This document shows, one piece after another, positions 7,202 through 16,655 of a DNA stretch of 33,178 bases. Origin of the DNA: an uncultured Eubacteriales bacterium (GTDB taxonomy: Bacteria > Bacillota > Clostridia > Lachnospirales > Anaerotignaceae); NCBI GenBank assembly GCA_934256695.1, contig CAKQPE010000010.1, positions 1 through 33,178 on the forward strand. The letters run 5' to 3'. The notes under the pieces are model-generated. The model was not told the DNA's origin, did no database searches, and was given only the letters and a program-made list of their open reading frames with translations. Numbering within the stretch: the first letter of the stretch is position 1; each line of letters begins with the position of its first letter. The translations under genes were made by a program, and so were the position numbers.

Positions 7202-9314
7202 CAGTTCCTTCCGAATCATCTTCCGCTATGAACTTGTCTGCTTTTTTCTTCTTTACTGTTTTCACTATAATTACAACTATAACTATGCCAACAACCGCAC
7301 CTATTCCCATTCCTATTTTTGCCTTTGTGCTTAAAGGAGAGGAAGTATTATCCATATCCATGTCACTTCCGTTACCGAAATCATCTGTAGGCATAGGCTC
7401 TGTTCCGTTTATGGTATATTCCTTTTCCTGAACTATTTCCTCACCGCTCGGATCATTATAGCTTATTATAAGTTTAACTGTGTTAAGCCCCATATTGGTT
7501 ACGGAAAAACTTCCTTCATAATAACTGCTGTCTCCAGGTGAGCAGTTGCCGATATATGTACTCTTATTCTGTGTATCAATATCGCCTTCAAGTGATACTT
7601 TAAGATTGCTTACATCAACCTTACCTGTATTGTATATATCAAAATACAGGCTTATAGGCATACCTGTTTCCGATGTATCCGGTATAAATATTTCACTTGT
7701 ATCTATCTGGGAAATCTGTTTTACGTTTATTCCCAGAAGCTCTGTGGCAGTATATTCGTTTCCGCTTTCGTCCTCATACTCGAAATTTACCGTAAGAGTA
7801 TAAGTCTTTGGCTGTGCGGAAGGCACTGTATAAAGAGTCATTGTTTTCTGCACTGTTTTCTTAGGTGCTATGGAGTCATAGTAGAATGTATTGCTGCTGT
7901 TTACAGGTGTAAATACATTTCCCGATTTATCGTTTTCGGAAGAAGTTTCTTCCACCATTGTAAGATACATTTTTACGTTTTTAACCGTTTTCTGGTAATG
8001 TGTATTTAAAAATGTCATTGTAAGGTCAAAGTTTTTGCCTGCCATAACAATAACAGGGTCGCACTTATAATCACTTACTATTATCTTCGGTTTGCTTTCT
8101 TTTTTGTCATCATCATCTTCTTCGTCTTTTTTAGGGTTTGTTACGTTTGCTCCCGCATACTGTGTAAATGAATATTCCTTTGAGCCGATTTTGTATTCAA
8201 CCTTAATTTCTATTGTATAGTTTCTTGAAGAAGCGTTGCCTGTAGGTGCAAAAGTAAATTTATAGTCTGCCGACTGGTTAGGGTTAAGCTTTTTAAGGGA
8301 ATACATACTGTTGCTCTTAGGAACAACATTTCCGCCTTCACCGTATTCAGAAGCAGAAATCTTTATATTTTCCGCTGCGGCATCGCCGTAGTTTTTAAGT
8401 TTGAAGCTTACGTCAAAATTCTGGTTTACACCATAAACTCCGCCAGGTTCTTTCATTGATTCTATTCTTAAATCGGCATTGCCTACAGAAGAAGACCCTA
8501 CAACAACAAAATATTTTTCTTCATATGTAAGTGCAGTTCCGTTTTCATCATTATAGGCTGCCTTTATTGTTATCGGATAACTGCCGTTTGCCATATCGCT
8601 GTTTGTTGTGATATTAAAGCCGAGACTTTCTCTTGTTCCTGCATGTACGTTGCTGAATTTTTTCTGGTTTGTTCCTTTTACGCCAACAAGGGTCGGGTCA
8701 AGATTTTCCAGAGAAACCACTACATTATACATATTAAGAGGGCCTCTGTTTATAAGATCGAATGTAAGTGTTCCGCTGTCTCCTGCCGAAAGAGCTGACG
8801 GATTTAATTTATAATTAGCAAAATTAAACACAGGTGTTGATGATGTGTTTTTAAGTTTAAAATATATTGTTGAAGAATTTTCGTAGCTGACACCGTCATT
8901 ATTCAAAAATGTAAATTTAAGGTTTACGCCGTATGTCTTTGTTGCTGCGGATTTATCGCATTTTACAATAAAGTTTATTGTTCTTTCGCCGTTTGCGGAA
9001 ACCGTTCCTATACTATTGGAAGGGCCGTCTACTGCAATGGTTAAAGGATTATCTGCCGCATCTGCAACGGAAGGAATTACTACCATTGATTTTGCAACAC
9101 TTGAACTTGTGTTTCGTATTCTTATTGCAACTTTATTTTCACTGCCCGGTTCTATTTCATAGCTGTTTCCACTTATTACAGAAATAATAGGTGTTCCGGC
9201 AGGTTTGTTGTCGTCTGTGTTGTCATCTGCCAAAGCTGTAAAAGAACAAGACAAAACCATAATAAGTACCGATAACAAAGCCATTAATCTTTTTGCAAAA
9301 GATGTATTTTTCAT
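7182..9314 (-). CDS. exported multi-domain envelope protein (CARDB/S-layer-like)
   Basis: 710 residues. A clear signal peptide (about 1-29, ending TALA) opens the protein. Several immunoglobulin-like beta modules of about 120 residues follow, of the COG1361/CARDB kind (motifs such as FDLINRGPLNMYNVVVSLEN and FKLKNYGDAAAENIKISA). An acidic-lysine linker (KKDEEDDDDKKES) lies near residue 405 and two more modules follow it. The C-terminus has a transmembrane helix (about 662-685) and a charged cytoplasmic tail. The protein is thus anchored with its bulk outside. It lies between the ATPase and permease genes, three bases after the ATPase stop, with GGGGAGG before its ATG. Placement suggests it is the extracellular arm or substrate-binding partner of the ABC complex; that is inference. 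Confidence 0.8.
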   Translation of the reverse strand: MKNTSFAKRLMALLSVLIMVLSCSFTALADDNTDDNKPAGTPIISVISGNSYEIEPGSENKVAIRIRNTSSSVAKSMVVIPSVADAADNPLTIAVDGPSNSIGTVSANGERTINFIVKCDKSAATKTYGVNLKFTFLNNDGVSYENSSTIYFKLKNTSSTPVFNFANYKLNPSALSAGDSGTLTFDLINRGPLNMYNVVVSLENLDPTLVGVKGTNQKKFSNVHAGTRESLGFNITTNSDMANGSYPITIKAAYNDENGTALTYEEKYFVVVGSSSVGNADLRIESMKEPGGVYGVNQNFDVSFKLKNYGDAAAENIKISASEYGEGGNVVPKSNSMYSLKKLNPNQSADYKFTFAPTGNASSRNYTIEIKVEYKIGSKEYSFTQYAGANVTNPKKDEEDDDDKKESKPKIIVSDYKCDPVIVMAGKNFDLTMTFLNTHYQKTVKNVKMYLTMVEETSSENDKSGNVFTPVNSSNTFYYDSIAPKKTVQKTMTLYTVPSAQPKTYTLTVNFEYEDESGNEYTATELLGINVKQISQIDTSEIFIPDTSETGMPISLYFDIYNTGKVDVSNLKVSLEGDIDTQNKSTYIGNCSPGDSSYYEGSFSVTNMGLNTVKLIISYNDPSGEEIVQEKEYTINGTEPMPTDDFGNGSDMDMDNTSSPLSTKAKIGMGIGAVVGIVIVVIIVKTVKKKKADKFIAEDDSEGTDDNEQL

Positions 9315-9317
9315 ATT

Positions 9318-10058
9318 TCATTCCTCCCCTTTTTCGGTCATCAGTTCATTACTGTTTTTTATATTTCTTTCGTTATAATCTATCTTTTCTATTTTACCGT
9401 CTGATATATGTACTATTCTCTGGGCATATGCCGAAATCTCAATATCATGCGTTACAATAATAAGTGTCTGTTTATTCTTTTGACAAAGCCCCATCATCAA
9501 GTCCATCATCTGATATGTAGTCTTTGTATCAAGGTTTCCCGTCGGCTCATCGGCAAAAACTATTTCGGGATTATTTACAAAAGCCCTTGCTATGGAAACT
9601 CTCTGCTGCTGTCCACCCGAAAGCTGAGAAGGTTTATGGTATGCCCTTTCTTCCAGCCCTACAGCTTTAAGCATTTCCATTGCCCTTTCTGTACGTTCTT
9701 TCTTTTTTACGTTTTTAAATATAAGCGGAAGTGTTACGTTTTCCAAAGCCGTAAGATTGCCAAGCAAATTATATGACTGGAAAACAAACCCTATATACTG
9801 TTGTCTGAACTTTGCAAGCTGATTTTCATTCATTCTTTCAACATGCAGTCCATGTATTATAATTTCCCCTTTTGTAGGCTTTTCCAGCCCCGATATAAGA
9901 TTAAGGAGCGTTGATTTACCTGAACCCGACTTTCCCAAAAGGCAGGTAATTGATTGTTTTTCGAAATTAAGTGAAATATCGTTTACTGCCGCTATTTTTT
10001 CGTCACCCATTCGATAAATCTTTTTTAAATTTTTTAATTTTATAATATCTTCAGGCAA
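9318..10058 (-). CDS. MacB/LolD-type ABC transporter ATPase
   Basis: The 246-residue ATP-hydrolysing subunit of the MacB-like system. It has Walker A GKSGSGKST near residue 40, a Q-loop FVFQSYNL, the signature LSGGQQQR, Walker B IVFADEPTGNLD with a D-loop, and the H-switch VTHD. The start is a TTG at 10058, backed by AAAGGAGG seven bases upstream; no ATG lies nearby. It is the first gene of the operon ATPase - exported protein - permease - (small membrane protein). Confidence 0.92.
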   Translation of the reverse strand: MPEDIIKLKNLKKIYRMGDEKIAAVNDISLNFEKQSITCLLGKSGSGKSTLLNLISGLEKPTKGEIIIHGLHVERMNENQLAKFRQQYIGFVFQSYNLLGNLTALENVTLPLIFKNVKKKERTERAMEMLKAVGLEERAYHKPSQLSGGQQQRVSIARAFVNNPEIVFADEPTGNLDTKTTYQMMDLMMGLCQKNKQTLIIVTHDIEISAYAQRIVHISDGKIEKIDYNERNIKNSNELMTEKGEE

Positions 10059-10100
10059 AGGGACTCCTCCTTTCCTTAACTGTAATTTTTTTTATTTATA

Positions 10101-10129
10101 ATTATACTTTACCATATAAAACTATATAA
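10101..10129 (-). promoter_or_regulatory. possible promoter of the ABC operon
   Basis: TATAAT on the minus strand (10101-10106) with TTATAT 17 bases upstream (10124-10129). The -10 is perfect and the -35 poor. It is correctly placed 43 bases before the ATPase start. Confidence 0.35.
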
Positions 10130-10227
10130 ATCCATTAAGAGATTCTTAATTTTTTTGTCATTTATATTACAGATTTTTAAAAAGCATAAAAAGTTTGGAT
10201 TTCTGTAAATTTATAATTATTTAATTC

Positions 10228-10256
10228 TTTATATTTAAATAATTTTGTAGTATATT
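10228..10256 (+). promoter_or_regulatory. possible promoter of the ybaK-like gene
   Basis: TTTATA, a 17-base spacer and TATATT, 44 bases before the start codon. The TTTTGTAGTATA sequence around the -10 recurs at the symporter promoter (16600-16612). Confidence 0.4.
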
Positions 10257-10299
10257 TAAAAATAAACCGATTTTAAAATATTTTTACGGAGGATTACAA

Positions 10300-10773
10300 A
10301 TGTCTATCGAAAATGCAAGAAAATACCTTTCACAGTTTAACCGTGATAAGGATATAATGGAATTTGATGTATCAAGTGCAACTGTTGATTTGGCTGCATC
10401 GGCACTTAATGTAATACCGGCAAGAATAACAAAAACCCTTGCCTTCAAAAAAGATGACTCATGCATATTAATAGGCATGGCCGGAGATGCAAAAATAGAC
10501 AATAAAAAATTTAAACATGAATTCGGACTTAAAGCAAAAATGCTTACACCAGAAGAAACCCTTACACTCACCGGTCACGCTGTAGGCGGCGTATGCTCTT
10601 TCGGCGTTCCGGAAAACGTAAAATCATATGTTGACATATCACTTAAAAGATTTGATACTGTTTTTCCTGCCTGCGGAAGCTCAAATTCTGCCATAGAACT
10701 TAACTGTGACGATCTTTTTTATCTTACGAAATCCGAAAAATGGGTTGACGTATGCAAAGACTGGGAGGATTAA
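10300..10773 (+). CDS. YbaK/EbsC family aminoacyl-tRNA deacylase
   Basis: A cytoplasmic editing enzyme of the YbaK/ProX superfamily, which hydrolyses mischarged tRNA such as Cys-tRNA(Pro). The 157 residues match the single-domain length. Family marks are ITKTLAFKKDD with its conserved Lys, LIGMAGDAKIDNKKF, and the GHAVGGVCSFG loop near residue 92-102 (family GxxxGGxxPFG). An ACGGAGG site lies nine bases before the ATG. It is monocistronic, with a divergent ABC operon on its left. Substrate specificity within the superfamily is not decided by what I can see. Confidence 0.88.
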   Translation: MSIENARKYLSQFNRDKDIMEFDVSSATVDLAASALNVIPARITKTLAFKKDDSCILIGMAGDAKIDNKKFKHEFGLKAKMLTPEETLTLTGHAVGGVCSFGVPENVKSYVDISLKRFDTVFPACGSSNSAIELNCDDLFYLTKSEKWVDVCKDWED

Positions 10774-10789
10774 TTACAAATTGAATTTA

Positions 10790-10820
10790 CAAAAAGCCTT
10801 TCTTTGGGAAAGGCTTTTTG
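10790..10820. terminator. bidirectional terminator between ybaK-like gene and pyk
   Basis: A 13-bp stem (10790-10802 with 10808-10820) with A-run and T-run arms. It serves the convergent ybaK-like and pyk genes. Confidence 0.85.
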
Positions 10821-10878
10821 TGACATAACTTTTTTTATTTAACCATATACAGTTAGTTTATATCAAAAGCTTTGTATC

Positions 10879-12645
10879 TTATTTCCTTTCCGGCATACCG
10901 AAATATACAAAACCTTTATTTGAATCAACGGTTATAAGTGTTTCATGCTTTATAAGATCTGTTACGTTTATCTCGCACATTATAACAGGTATCTCAAGTA
11001 TATTGCTTATAAGCTCTGCATTTTCGTAATGGCTTTTTTCTACAGGACCTATAACCAAAGCACTGGCACGTTTTATATATGGGAGAACAGAATTGTCAAC
11101 CTTATTTGTTACAAGTATGTCTCCCGTTTTGAACTTTTTTTCGGCTTCACCGGAATATTTTATAACTGCCGCCTTACCGGAAACACATCTTTCACCTATG
11201 CCTGTCCCTTTGCATATTACATTGCCTACTATATCTATTCTCAGTGTATTTGTAGAGCCGGAGACTCCTACCGGAACACCTATTGCTATAACAACCGTAT
11301 CACCGTTTTGTGCAAGTCCGCTTTTTACAGCCGTGCTTAAAGCGAGGTCAAAAACCTTGTTGTTGTCTGCAATTTCTTTTTCAAGCACAGGTTTACAGCC
11401 CCAAACAAGGTTAAGCTGTCGCCAAACCCTTTCTGAACTGCTGCTTGCGGCAATAGGGCATACAGGTTTGTATTTTGCAATCATCTTTGCCGTAAGACCT
11501 GTTTTTGTAACAGTTGCTATACAGCTTGTATTAAGTTCCGCAGCCGTTGTGCAGGCAGCATAGCTTATGGCATTTGTCATATTTTTATGCATACCGTTAA
11601 AATTATTTTTAAGATTTCTGGAATAATCCATACTGTTTTCCGTTGTTTCGGCTATTTTTGCCATTATCTGCACAGCCTCTGTAGGGAAAGCACCGTTTGC
11701 CGTTTCACCGGAAAGCATTATAGCGTCTGTTCCGTCAAAAATGGCATTGGCAACGTCATTTGCCTCTGCTCTGGTAGGTCTTGGATTTGATACCATTGAT
11801 TCAAGCATTTGTGTTGCCGTTATAACTGTTTTGCAAGAGTCTGTTGCTTTCTTTATTAACTCCTTCTGCACAAGCGGAACTTCTTCTATAGGTATTTCAA
11901 CACCAAGATCCCCCCTTGCAACCATTATTCCGTCAGAAACCGCTATAATATCATCTATATTTTTTACGCCTTCTCTGTTTTCTATTTTCGATATAATAGC
12001 AACATCACTGCCACCGTTTTCCTCCAGTACACGGCGTATTTTAAGAACATCTGCCGCCGAGCGAATAAATGATGCCGCAACATAATCAAAGCCCATTTTA
12101 ATGCCGAATTTAAGGTCATCTATATCCTTTTGCGTAAGTACAGGAAGGTCAACATACACATCTGGAATATTCACACCCTTGTTTGAGCTTACAAAACCAC
12201 CGTTTACGACTTCGCATTTAATATCGGTATTATTTTTTATTTCAAGCACTTTAAGTTCTACCAGTCCGTCATCTATAAGGACTCTGCTGTTTTTTTCAAG
12301 CTCGTTTGGAAGATTTGCGTATGTAACGCTTACTGCTTCTTCCGTACCTTCTATATCTCTGTTTGTAAGAGTAAAAATATTCCCTGACTCAAGGTATATT
12401 TTTTTATTATCCTTAAACTTTTTTATTCTTATTTCAGGGCCTTTTGTATCCAGTATAAGCGGTATGGGAAGGTTAAGTGCCTCTCTTACCTGTTTAAGAT
12501 TGTTTATGGTTACTGCATGTGATTCATAATCTCCATGGGAAAAATTAATTCTTGCTGCGTCCATTCCGCTTTTTGCAAGCTCCGTTATTTTCTCAACGGT
12601 ATTGCTTGCCGGACCGAGAGTACACACTATTTTGGTTCTTTTCAT
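10879..12645 (-). CDS. pyk: pyruvate kinase with C-terminal swivelling domain
   Basis: Makes pyruvate and ATP from phosphoenolpyruvate and ADP in the last step of glycolysis. 588 residues. The catalytic barrel shows INFSHGD, LDTKGPEIR, KIENREGV, VARGDLGVEIP and TATQMLESM with RAEANDVANAIFDG. After the usual ~475-residue enzyme comes the extra C-terminal phosphohistidine-like (PEP-utiliser) domain found in Bacillus/Clostridia enzymes. Here its usual TSH motif reads EKSH. I start at 12645, where AGGAGGAG lies five to eight bases upstream; an in-frame extension to 12687 has no such site. It lies 187 bases downstream of dnaE on the same strand. pfkA, often between these two genes in Firmicutes, is absent. 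Confidence 0.95.
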   Translation of the reverse strand: MKRTKIVCTLGPASNTVEKITELAKSGMDAARINFSHGDYESHAVTINNLKQVREALNLPIPLILDTKGPEIRIKKFKDNKKIYLESGNIFTLTNRDIEGTEEAVSVTYANLPNELEKNSRVLIDDGLVELKVLEIKNNTDIKCEVVNGGFVSSNKGVNIPDVYVDLPVLTQKDIDDLKFGIKMGFDYVAASFIRSAADVLKIRRVLEENGGSDVAIISKIENREGVKNIDDIIAVSDGIMVARGDLGVEIPIEEVPLVQKELIKKATDSCKTVITATQMLESMVSNPRPTRAEANDVANAIFDGTDAIMLSGETANGAFPTEAVQIMAKIAETTENSMDYSRNLKNNFNGMHKNMTNAISYAACTTAAELNTSCIATVTKTGLTAKMIAKYKPVCPIAASSSSERVWRQLNLVWGCKPVLEKEIADNNKVFDLALSTAVKSGLAQNGDTVVIAIGVPVGVSGSTNTLRIDIVGNVICKGTGIGERCVSGKAAVIKYSGEAEKKFKTGDILVTNKVDNSVLPYIKRASALVIGPVEKSHYENAELISNILEIPVIMCEINVTDLIKHETLITVDSNKGFVYFGMPERK

Positions 12646-12666
12646 TTTTCTCCTCCTGTATATTAA

Positions 12667-12726
12667 GTCTTGGGGCTTCCGCCCCAAACCCCGACAATTT
12701 TTTGAAAAAAATTGAGTAAAACTTTT
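12667..12726 (-). repeat. interspersed GGGTTTGGGG hairpin repeat, copy A
   Basis: Read on the minus strand: AAAAGTTTTACTCAATTTTT, then a short poly-T/A hairpin, then GGGGTTTGGGGC-GGAA-GCCCCAAGAC. The same layout occurs at 17985-18043 (plus strand) and, truncated, at 18398-18441 (minus strand). Confidence 0.7.
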
Positions 12727-12729
12727 GTC

Positions 12730-12757
12730 AGATACAATGACTTATGTCATTGTATCT
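12730..12757. terminator. perfect hairpin after dnaE
   Basis: A 12-bp perfect stem (12730-12741 with 12746-12757) with a TTAT loop, in the dnaE-pyk gap. There is no long T-run on the minus strand, so termination is likely weak, allowing some dnaE-pyk readthrough. It adjoins repeat copy A. Confidence 0.5.
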
Positions 12758-12832
12758 TGTTAAAGTTCAGGGAAATTTATTTATCAATATTGATAAATTC
12801 CGCTTACTTAGTATTTACATTATTCTGTTATT

Positions 12833-15800
12833 TTATTTGTACTTCATTACTACATTTTCTTTGCCCAAAAGCAGTTCAAGACCTTCTATAAGCATTTCAT
12901 CTGCCGCAACAAAACCGCCTTTTCCGGACTTCATTATTTTACCCGTTTCCTCAACTTTTACTATTACGGGGATATTGCCGGAAAACGATTTTAATATCTT
13001 AACTGCCTTCTGAAGCTGTGCCATATCTTTTACTTTGATATACAGCTTATCGGCAATCTGTTTTTTAGGCAGTATAATTTCTTTTTCCGTATCTTCGCTT
13101 TCCAAAAGCGGTTTTATTTCTTCGGCAATTATTTTGGCATCATTATCGGCCGGTACATCTGCCCTTCCGCGTACAAGAATTATACTTCCCGTTTCTATAA
13201 AATTCTGGCAGTCATTATAAGTATTCGGAAAAACTACGGTTTCTATACTGCCATACATATCTTCAACATTAAGAAATGCCATTATCTTGTTGTTTTTTGT
13301 ATATTTGATTTTTTTGCTGTTTACTATTCCGCCAAGAATTACACTGTCACCGTCATGGACATTGCACTCGTCATTTTCGTTTTTTATAAAATCTCGGCTG
13401 GAAACACTTACTTTCCTTTTCAGTATATCTTCATATTCCGAAAGCGGATGTCCGCTTATATAAACTCCAAGAACATCTTTTTCCATTTCAAGTATTCTCG
13501 AAAGCGGATATTCATCTATATCACCGAAATTGTCGATTACATCTATATTTTCGTTTTCTTCCGTACCGAACGAGAAAAGACTTAACTGCCCTTCGATATT
13601 ATTTTTCTTTCGCTGGGTTATTCCGTCATATATTCCCTTATAGTTTGACATATACTGAGAACGTTTTGAACCGAGAGAATCAAAGGCACCGCCTTTTATG
13701 AAACTTTCTATTGCACGGCGGTTCATATCCTTATCGCTTATTCTGGTAAGAAAATCCGTAAATGATTTATACTCTCCGTTTTCTTCTCTTTCTTTAACTA
13801 TGCTTTTTATTACACCTTCGCCTATACTCTTTATTGCCGTAAGGCCGAAACGTATTTTGCCGTTATCCACGGAAAAGTTTCCGAAACCTTTGTTTATATC
13901 CGGCGGAAGAAGTTCTATGCCAAGTTTTCGGCATTCTTCTATATATTCGCTTACTTTGTTAGGAAAATCTATAACACTTGTCAGAAGTGCCGCCATAAAT
14001 TCAACGGAATAATATGTCTTTAGCCAAGCTGTCTGATAGCCTACAACGGCATAGCAGGCCGCATGGCTCTTATTGAAGGCATACTTTGCAAAGTCCGTCA
14101 TTTCGTCAAATATTTTTGCGGCAACATCTTCCGGTATACCGTTTTTAATACAGCCAGGAACGGTTTTGTCCTCAGTACCATAGATAAAGTTCTTTCTTTC
14201 CTCTGCCATAACGGAGGCTTTTTTCTTGCTCATTGCTCGTCTTACAAGGTCACTTCGACCAAGGCTGTAGCCTGCAAGGTCACGTACTATCTGCATAACC
14301 TGTTCCTGATAAACTATACAGCCGTATGTTGGCTCAAGTATTTCCTTCAAAGCCGGATGGGTATATGTTATGCTGTTTTTATCCTTTTTGCCTTTAACAT
14401 ATTTAGGAATAAAGTCCATAGGCCCCGGACGGTAAAGTGAAATACCCGCTATTAAATCTTCAATGCAGTTTGGCTGAAGGTCTTTCATGAAAGATTTCAT
14501 ACCGTTGCTTTCAAGCTGGAACACACCTTCCGTCTTTCCCTGTGCAATTAAGTCATACACCTTCTGGTCTTTATCGTTTAAATTTTCAAGGTCAATTTCA
14601 ACACCGTGGATACGCTTTATTTCATCACAGGCATTTCTTATAACCGTAAGTGTTCTAAGCCCAAGGAAGTCCATTTTGAGTATTCCCAGTTCCTCCAAAA
14701 GAGTCATTGTATACTGTGTGGAAACAACACCGTCACTGGAATAAAGCGGAACGTACTCCATAACAGGGTCACGGCAGATAACAACGCCTGCCGCATGGGT
14801 AGATGCATGTCTCGGCAAACCTTCAAGGCTTATGCTTGTATCTATAAGTTTCTGTACGGCACTGTCGGTTTCGTAAAGATCACTAAGCTCAGGGTTCATT
14901 TTAAGTGCCTTTGTAATTGTTATGCCAAGCTCTGTGGGAATCATTTTTGAAATTCTGTCCACATCGGCATATGGCATAGCCAAAGCCCTGCCTACGTCCT
15001 TAATAGCCGCTCTTGCTGCCATTGTACCGAATGTTATAATCTGTGCAACATGATCCTCGCCGTATTTTCTTATTACATAGTCAATAACCTCCTGTCGTCT
15101 TTCAAAACAGAAGTCAACGTCAATATCCGGCATACTTACTCTTTCTGGATTAAGAAAACGCTCAAAAATAAGGTTATATTTTACAGGGTCAATGGTTGTT
15201 ATGTCAAGACAATACGAAACTATACTTCCTGCGGCAGAGCCTCGTCCGGGGCCTACAGGAATACCGTTTGATTTGGCAAAGTGGATAAAATCCCAAACAA
15301 TAAGGAAATATTCCACATATCCCATTTTTTCTATTACACCAAGCTCATATTCAAGTCTTTGTCTAAGCTCCTGCGGATTATCTTGATACCTTTTTTCAAA
15401 ACCGTCATAGCAAAGCTCTCTTAAATAAGAAGATGTTGTTTTCCCTTGCGGAACATCAAACCTCGGCAGTTTAAGGTCGTGGAACACAAATTCAACATTA
15501 CATCTTTCAGCTATCTTGTGGGTATTTTCAACTGCATCGGGAGCGTATTTAAAAAGCTCATACATTTCTTCCTTGCTTTTTACATAAAACTGTCCGCCTT
15601 CGTAACGCATACGGTTTTCGTCGTTAACTGTTTTTCCCGTCTGTATACACAGCAAAACATCATGTGCCTCTGCATCTTCCTTATATATATAGTGGCTGTC
15701 GTTGCTGCATATAAGCGGTATGCCCGTTTCCTTACTCATTTTGATAAGAGCCTCGTTTACTATTTTCTGGTCTCTTATTCCGTGGTCTTGAAGCTCAAGA

Positions 15801-16327
15801 AAAAAGTTGCCTCTGCCGAAAACAGCGTCATATCTTAATGCCGTTTCCTTTGCTTTTTCGTATGAAACACCTATAATATCCCTTGCCACCTGTCCTGCAA
15901 GACAGGCACTGGAGGCAATAATTCCCTCATGGTATTTTTCAAGAAGTTCAAAATCCACTCTCGGCTTATAATAAAAACCTTCCGTAAAGCCGTAAGAAAC
16001 CATTTTAATAAGGTTTTTATAGCCCTCATTTGTTTCCGCAAGAAGTACAAGATGATAGTAGTTGCTTCCCGAAACAGCTTCTTTATCAAACCTACTTTTA
16101 GGTGCAACATAGACCTCACAGCCTATTATAGGCTTTATTCCTTCTGCCTTTGCCGCCTTATAAAATTCAACCGCACCGTACATTGCCCCATGGTCGGTAA
16201 TGGCTATACTGTCCATTTCCAATTCTTTAACCCTTTTGATAAGAGGTTCTATTTTGGCCGAGCCGTCAAGGAGACTGTATTGTGTATGAACATGAAGATG
16301 TGTAAACTTTATATCTTTATTTTCCAT
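12833..16327 (-). CDS. dnaE: DNA polymerase III alpha subunit (DnaE type)
   Basis: A replicative C-family polymerase subunit of 1164 residues, a full-length DnaE. An N-terminal PHP domain opens with HLHVHTQYSLLDG, then ITDHGAMYGAVEFY. The polymerase core carries GPGRGSAAGS and PDIDVDF with the metal-binding aspartates near residue 400. YRPGPMDFIPKYV, YGCIVYQEQVM and SDLVRRAMSKKK are standard fingers/core motifs. An OB-fold (VILGGIVNSKKIKYTKNNK) lies after residue 1000. There is no exonuclease insertion, which separates it from PolC. GGAG lies nine bases before the ATG. In Gram-positives DnaE usually extends primers while PolC does bulk synthesis; whether PolC exists here cannot be seen. Confidence 0.96.
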   Translation of the reverse strand: MENKDIKFTHLHVHTQYSLLDGSAKIEPLIKRVKELEMDSIAITDHGAMYGAVEFYKAAKAEGIKPIIGCEVYVAPKSRFDKEAVSGSNYYHLVLLAETNEGYKNLIKMVSYGFTEGFYYKPRVDFELLEKYHEGIIASSACLAGQVARDIIGVSYEKAKETALRYDAVFGRGNFFLELQDHGIRDQKIVNEALIKMSKETGIPLICSNDSHYIYKEDAEAHDVLLCIQTGKTVNDENRMRYEGGQFYVKSKEEMYELFKYAPDAVENTHKIAERCNVEFVFHDLKLPRFDVPQGKTTSSYLRELCYDGFEKRYQDNPQELRQRLEYELGVIEKMGYVEYFLIVWDFIHFAKSNGIPVGPGRGSAAGSIVSYCLDITTIDPVKYNLIFERFLNPERVSMPDIDVDFCFERRQEVIDYVIRKYGEDHVAQIITFGTMAARAAIKDVGRALAMPYADVDRISKMIPTELGITITKALKMNPELSDLYETDSAVQKLIDTSISLEGLPRHASTHAAGVVICRDPVMEYVPLYSSDGVVSTQYTMTLLEELGILKMDFLGLRTLTVIRNACDEIKRIHGVEIDLENLNDKDQKVYDLIAQGKTEGVFQLESNGMKSFMKDLQPNCIEDLIAGISLYRPGPMDFIPKYVKGKKDKNSITYTHPALKEILEPTYGCIVYQEQVMQIVRDLAGYSLGRSDLVRRAMSKKKASVMAEERKNFIYGTEDKTVPGCIKNGIPEDVAAKIFDEMTDFAKYAFNKSHAACYAVVGYQTAWLKTYYSVEFMAALLTSVIDFPNKVSEYIEECRKLGIELLPPDINKGFGNFSVDNGKIRFGLTAIKSIGEGVIKSIVKEREENGEYKSFTDFLTRISDKDMNRRAIESFIKGGAFDSLGSKRSQYMSNYKGIYDGITQRKKNNIEGQLSLFSFGTEENENIDVIDNFGDIDEYPLSRILEMEKDVLGVYISGHPLSEYEDILKRKVSVSSRDFIKNENDECNVHDGDSVILGGIVNSKKIKYTKNNKIMAFLNVEDMYGSIETVVFPNTYNDCQNFIETGSIILVRGRADVPADNDAKIIAEEIKPLLESEDTEKEIILPKKQIADKLYIKVKDMAQLQKAVKILKSFSGNIPVIVKVEETGKIMKSGKGGFVAADEMLIEGLELLLGKENVVMKYK

Positions 16328-16584
16328 AGTAAAACTCCAAACATATAACCATTGGGATTTCCCCCAAACTAACAGATAGTATAAAAAAATATATATTTAA
16401 ACTAATACTTAAGTATATCATAATTTTAAATTATGGTATATAAAATTCAATTTATAATAAACTTTCTCTTTTAGTCCATAATACTTTTCATCTTTCTCAA
16501 CAAATATAGTTATCAAAATTTATATAATATGTATATTACAAAAATATAATATACAATTTGCATTAAAAATACAATAAAATTATG

Positions 16585-16613
16585 TTGATTCTTGATATGT
16601 TTTGTAGTATAAT
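16585..16613 (+). promoter_or_regulatory. sigma-A promoter of the symporter gene
   Basis: TTGATT (16585-16590), a 17-base spacer and TATAAT (16608-16613), 42 bases before the ATG. The rest of the 328-base gap (16328-16655) holds the divergent dnaE promoter region, for which I see no convincing boxes. It is otherwise very AT-rich with no ORF. Confidence 0.65.
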
Positions 16614-16655
16614 TTTATATAGTCTAATAACATTAACATGGAGGATTGATATTTT

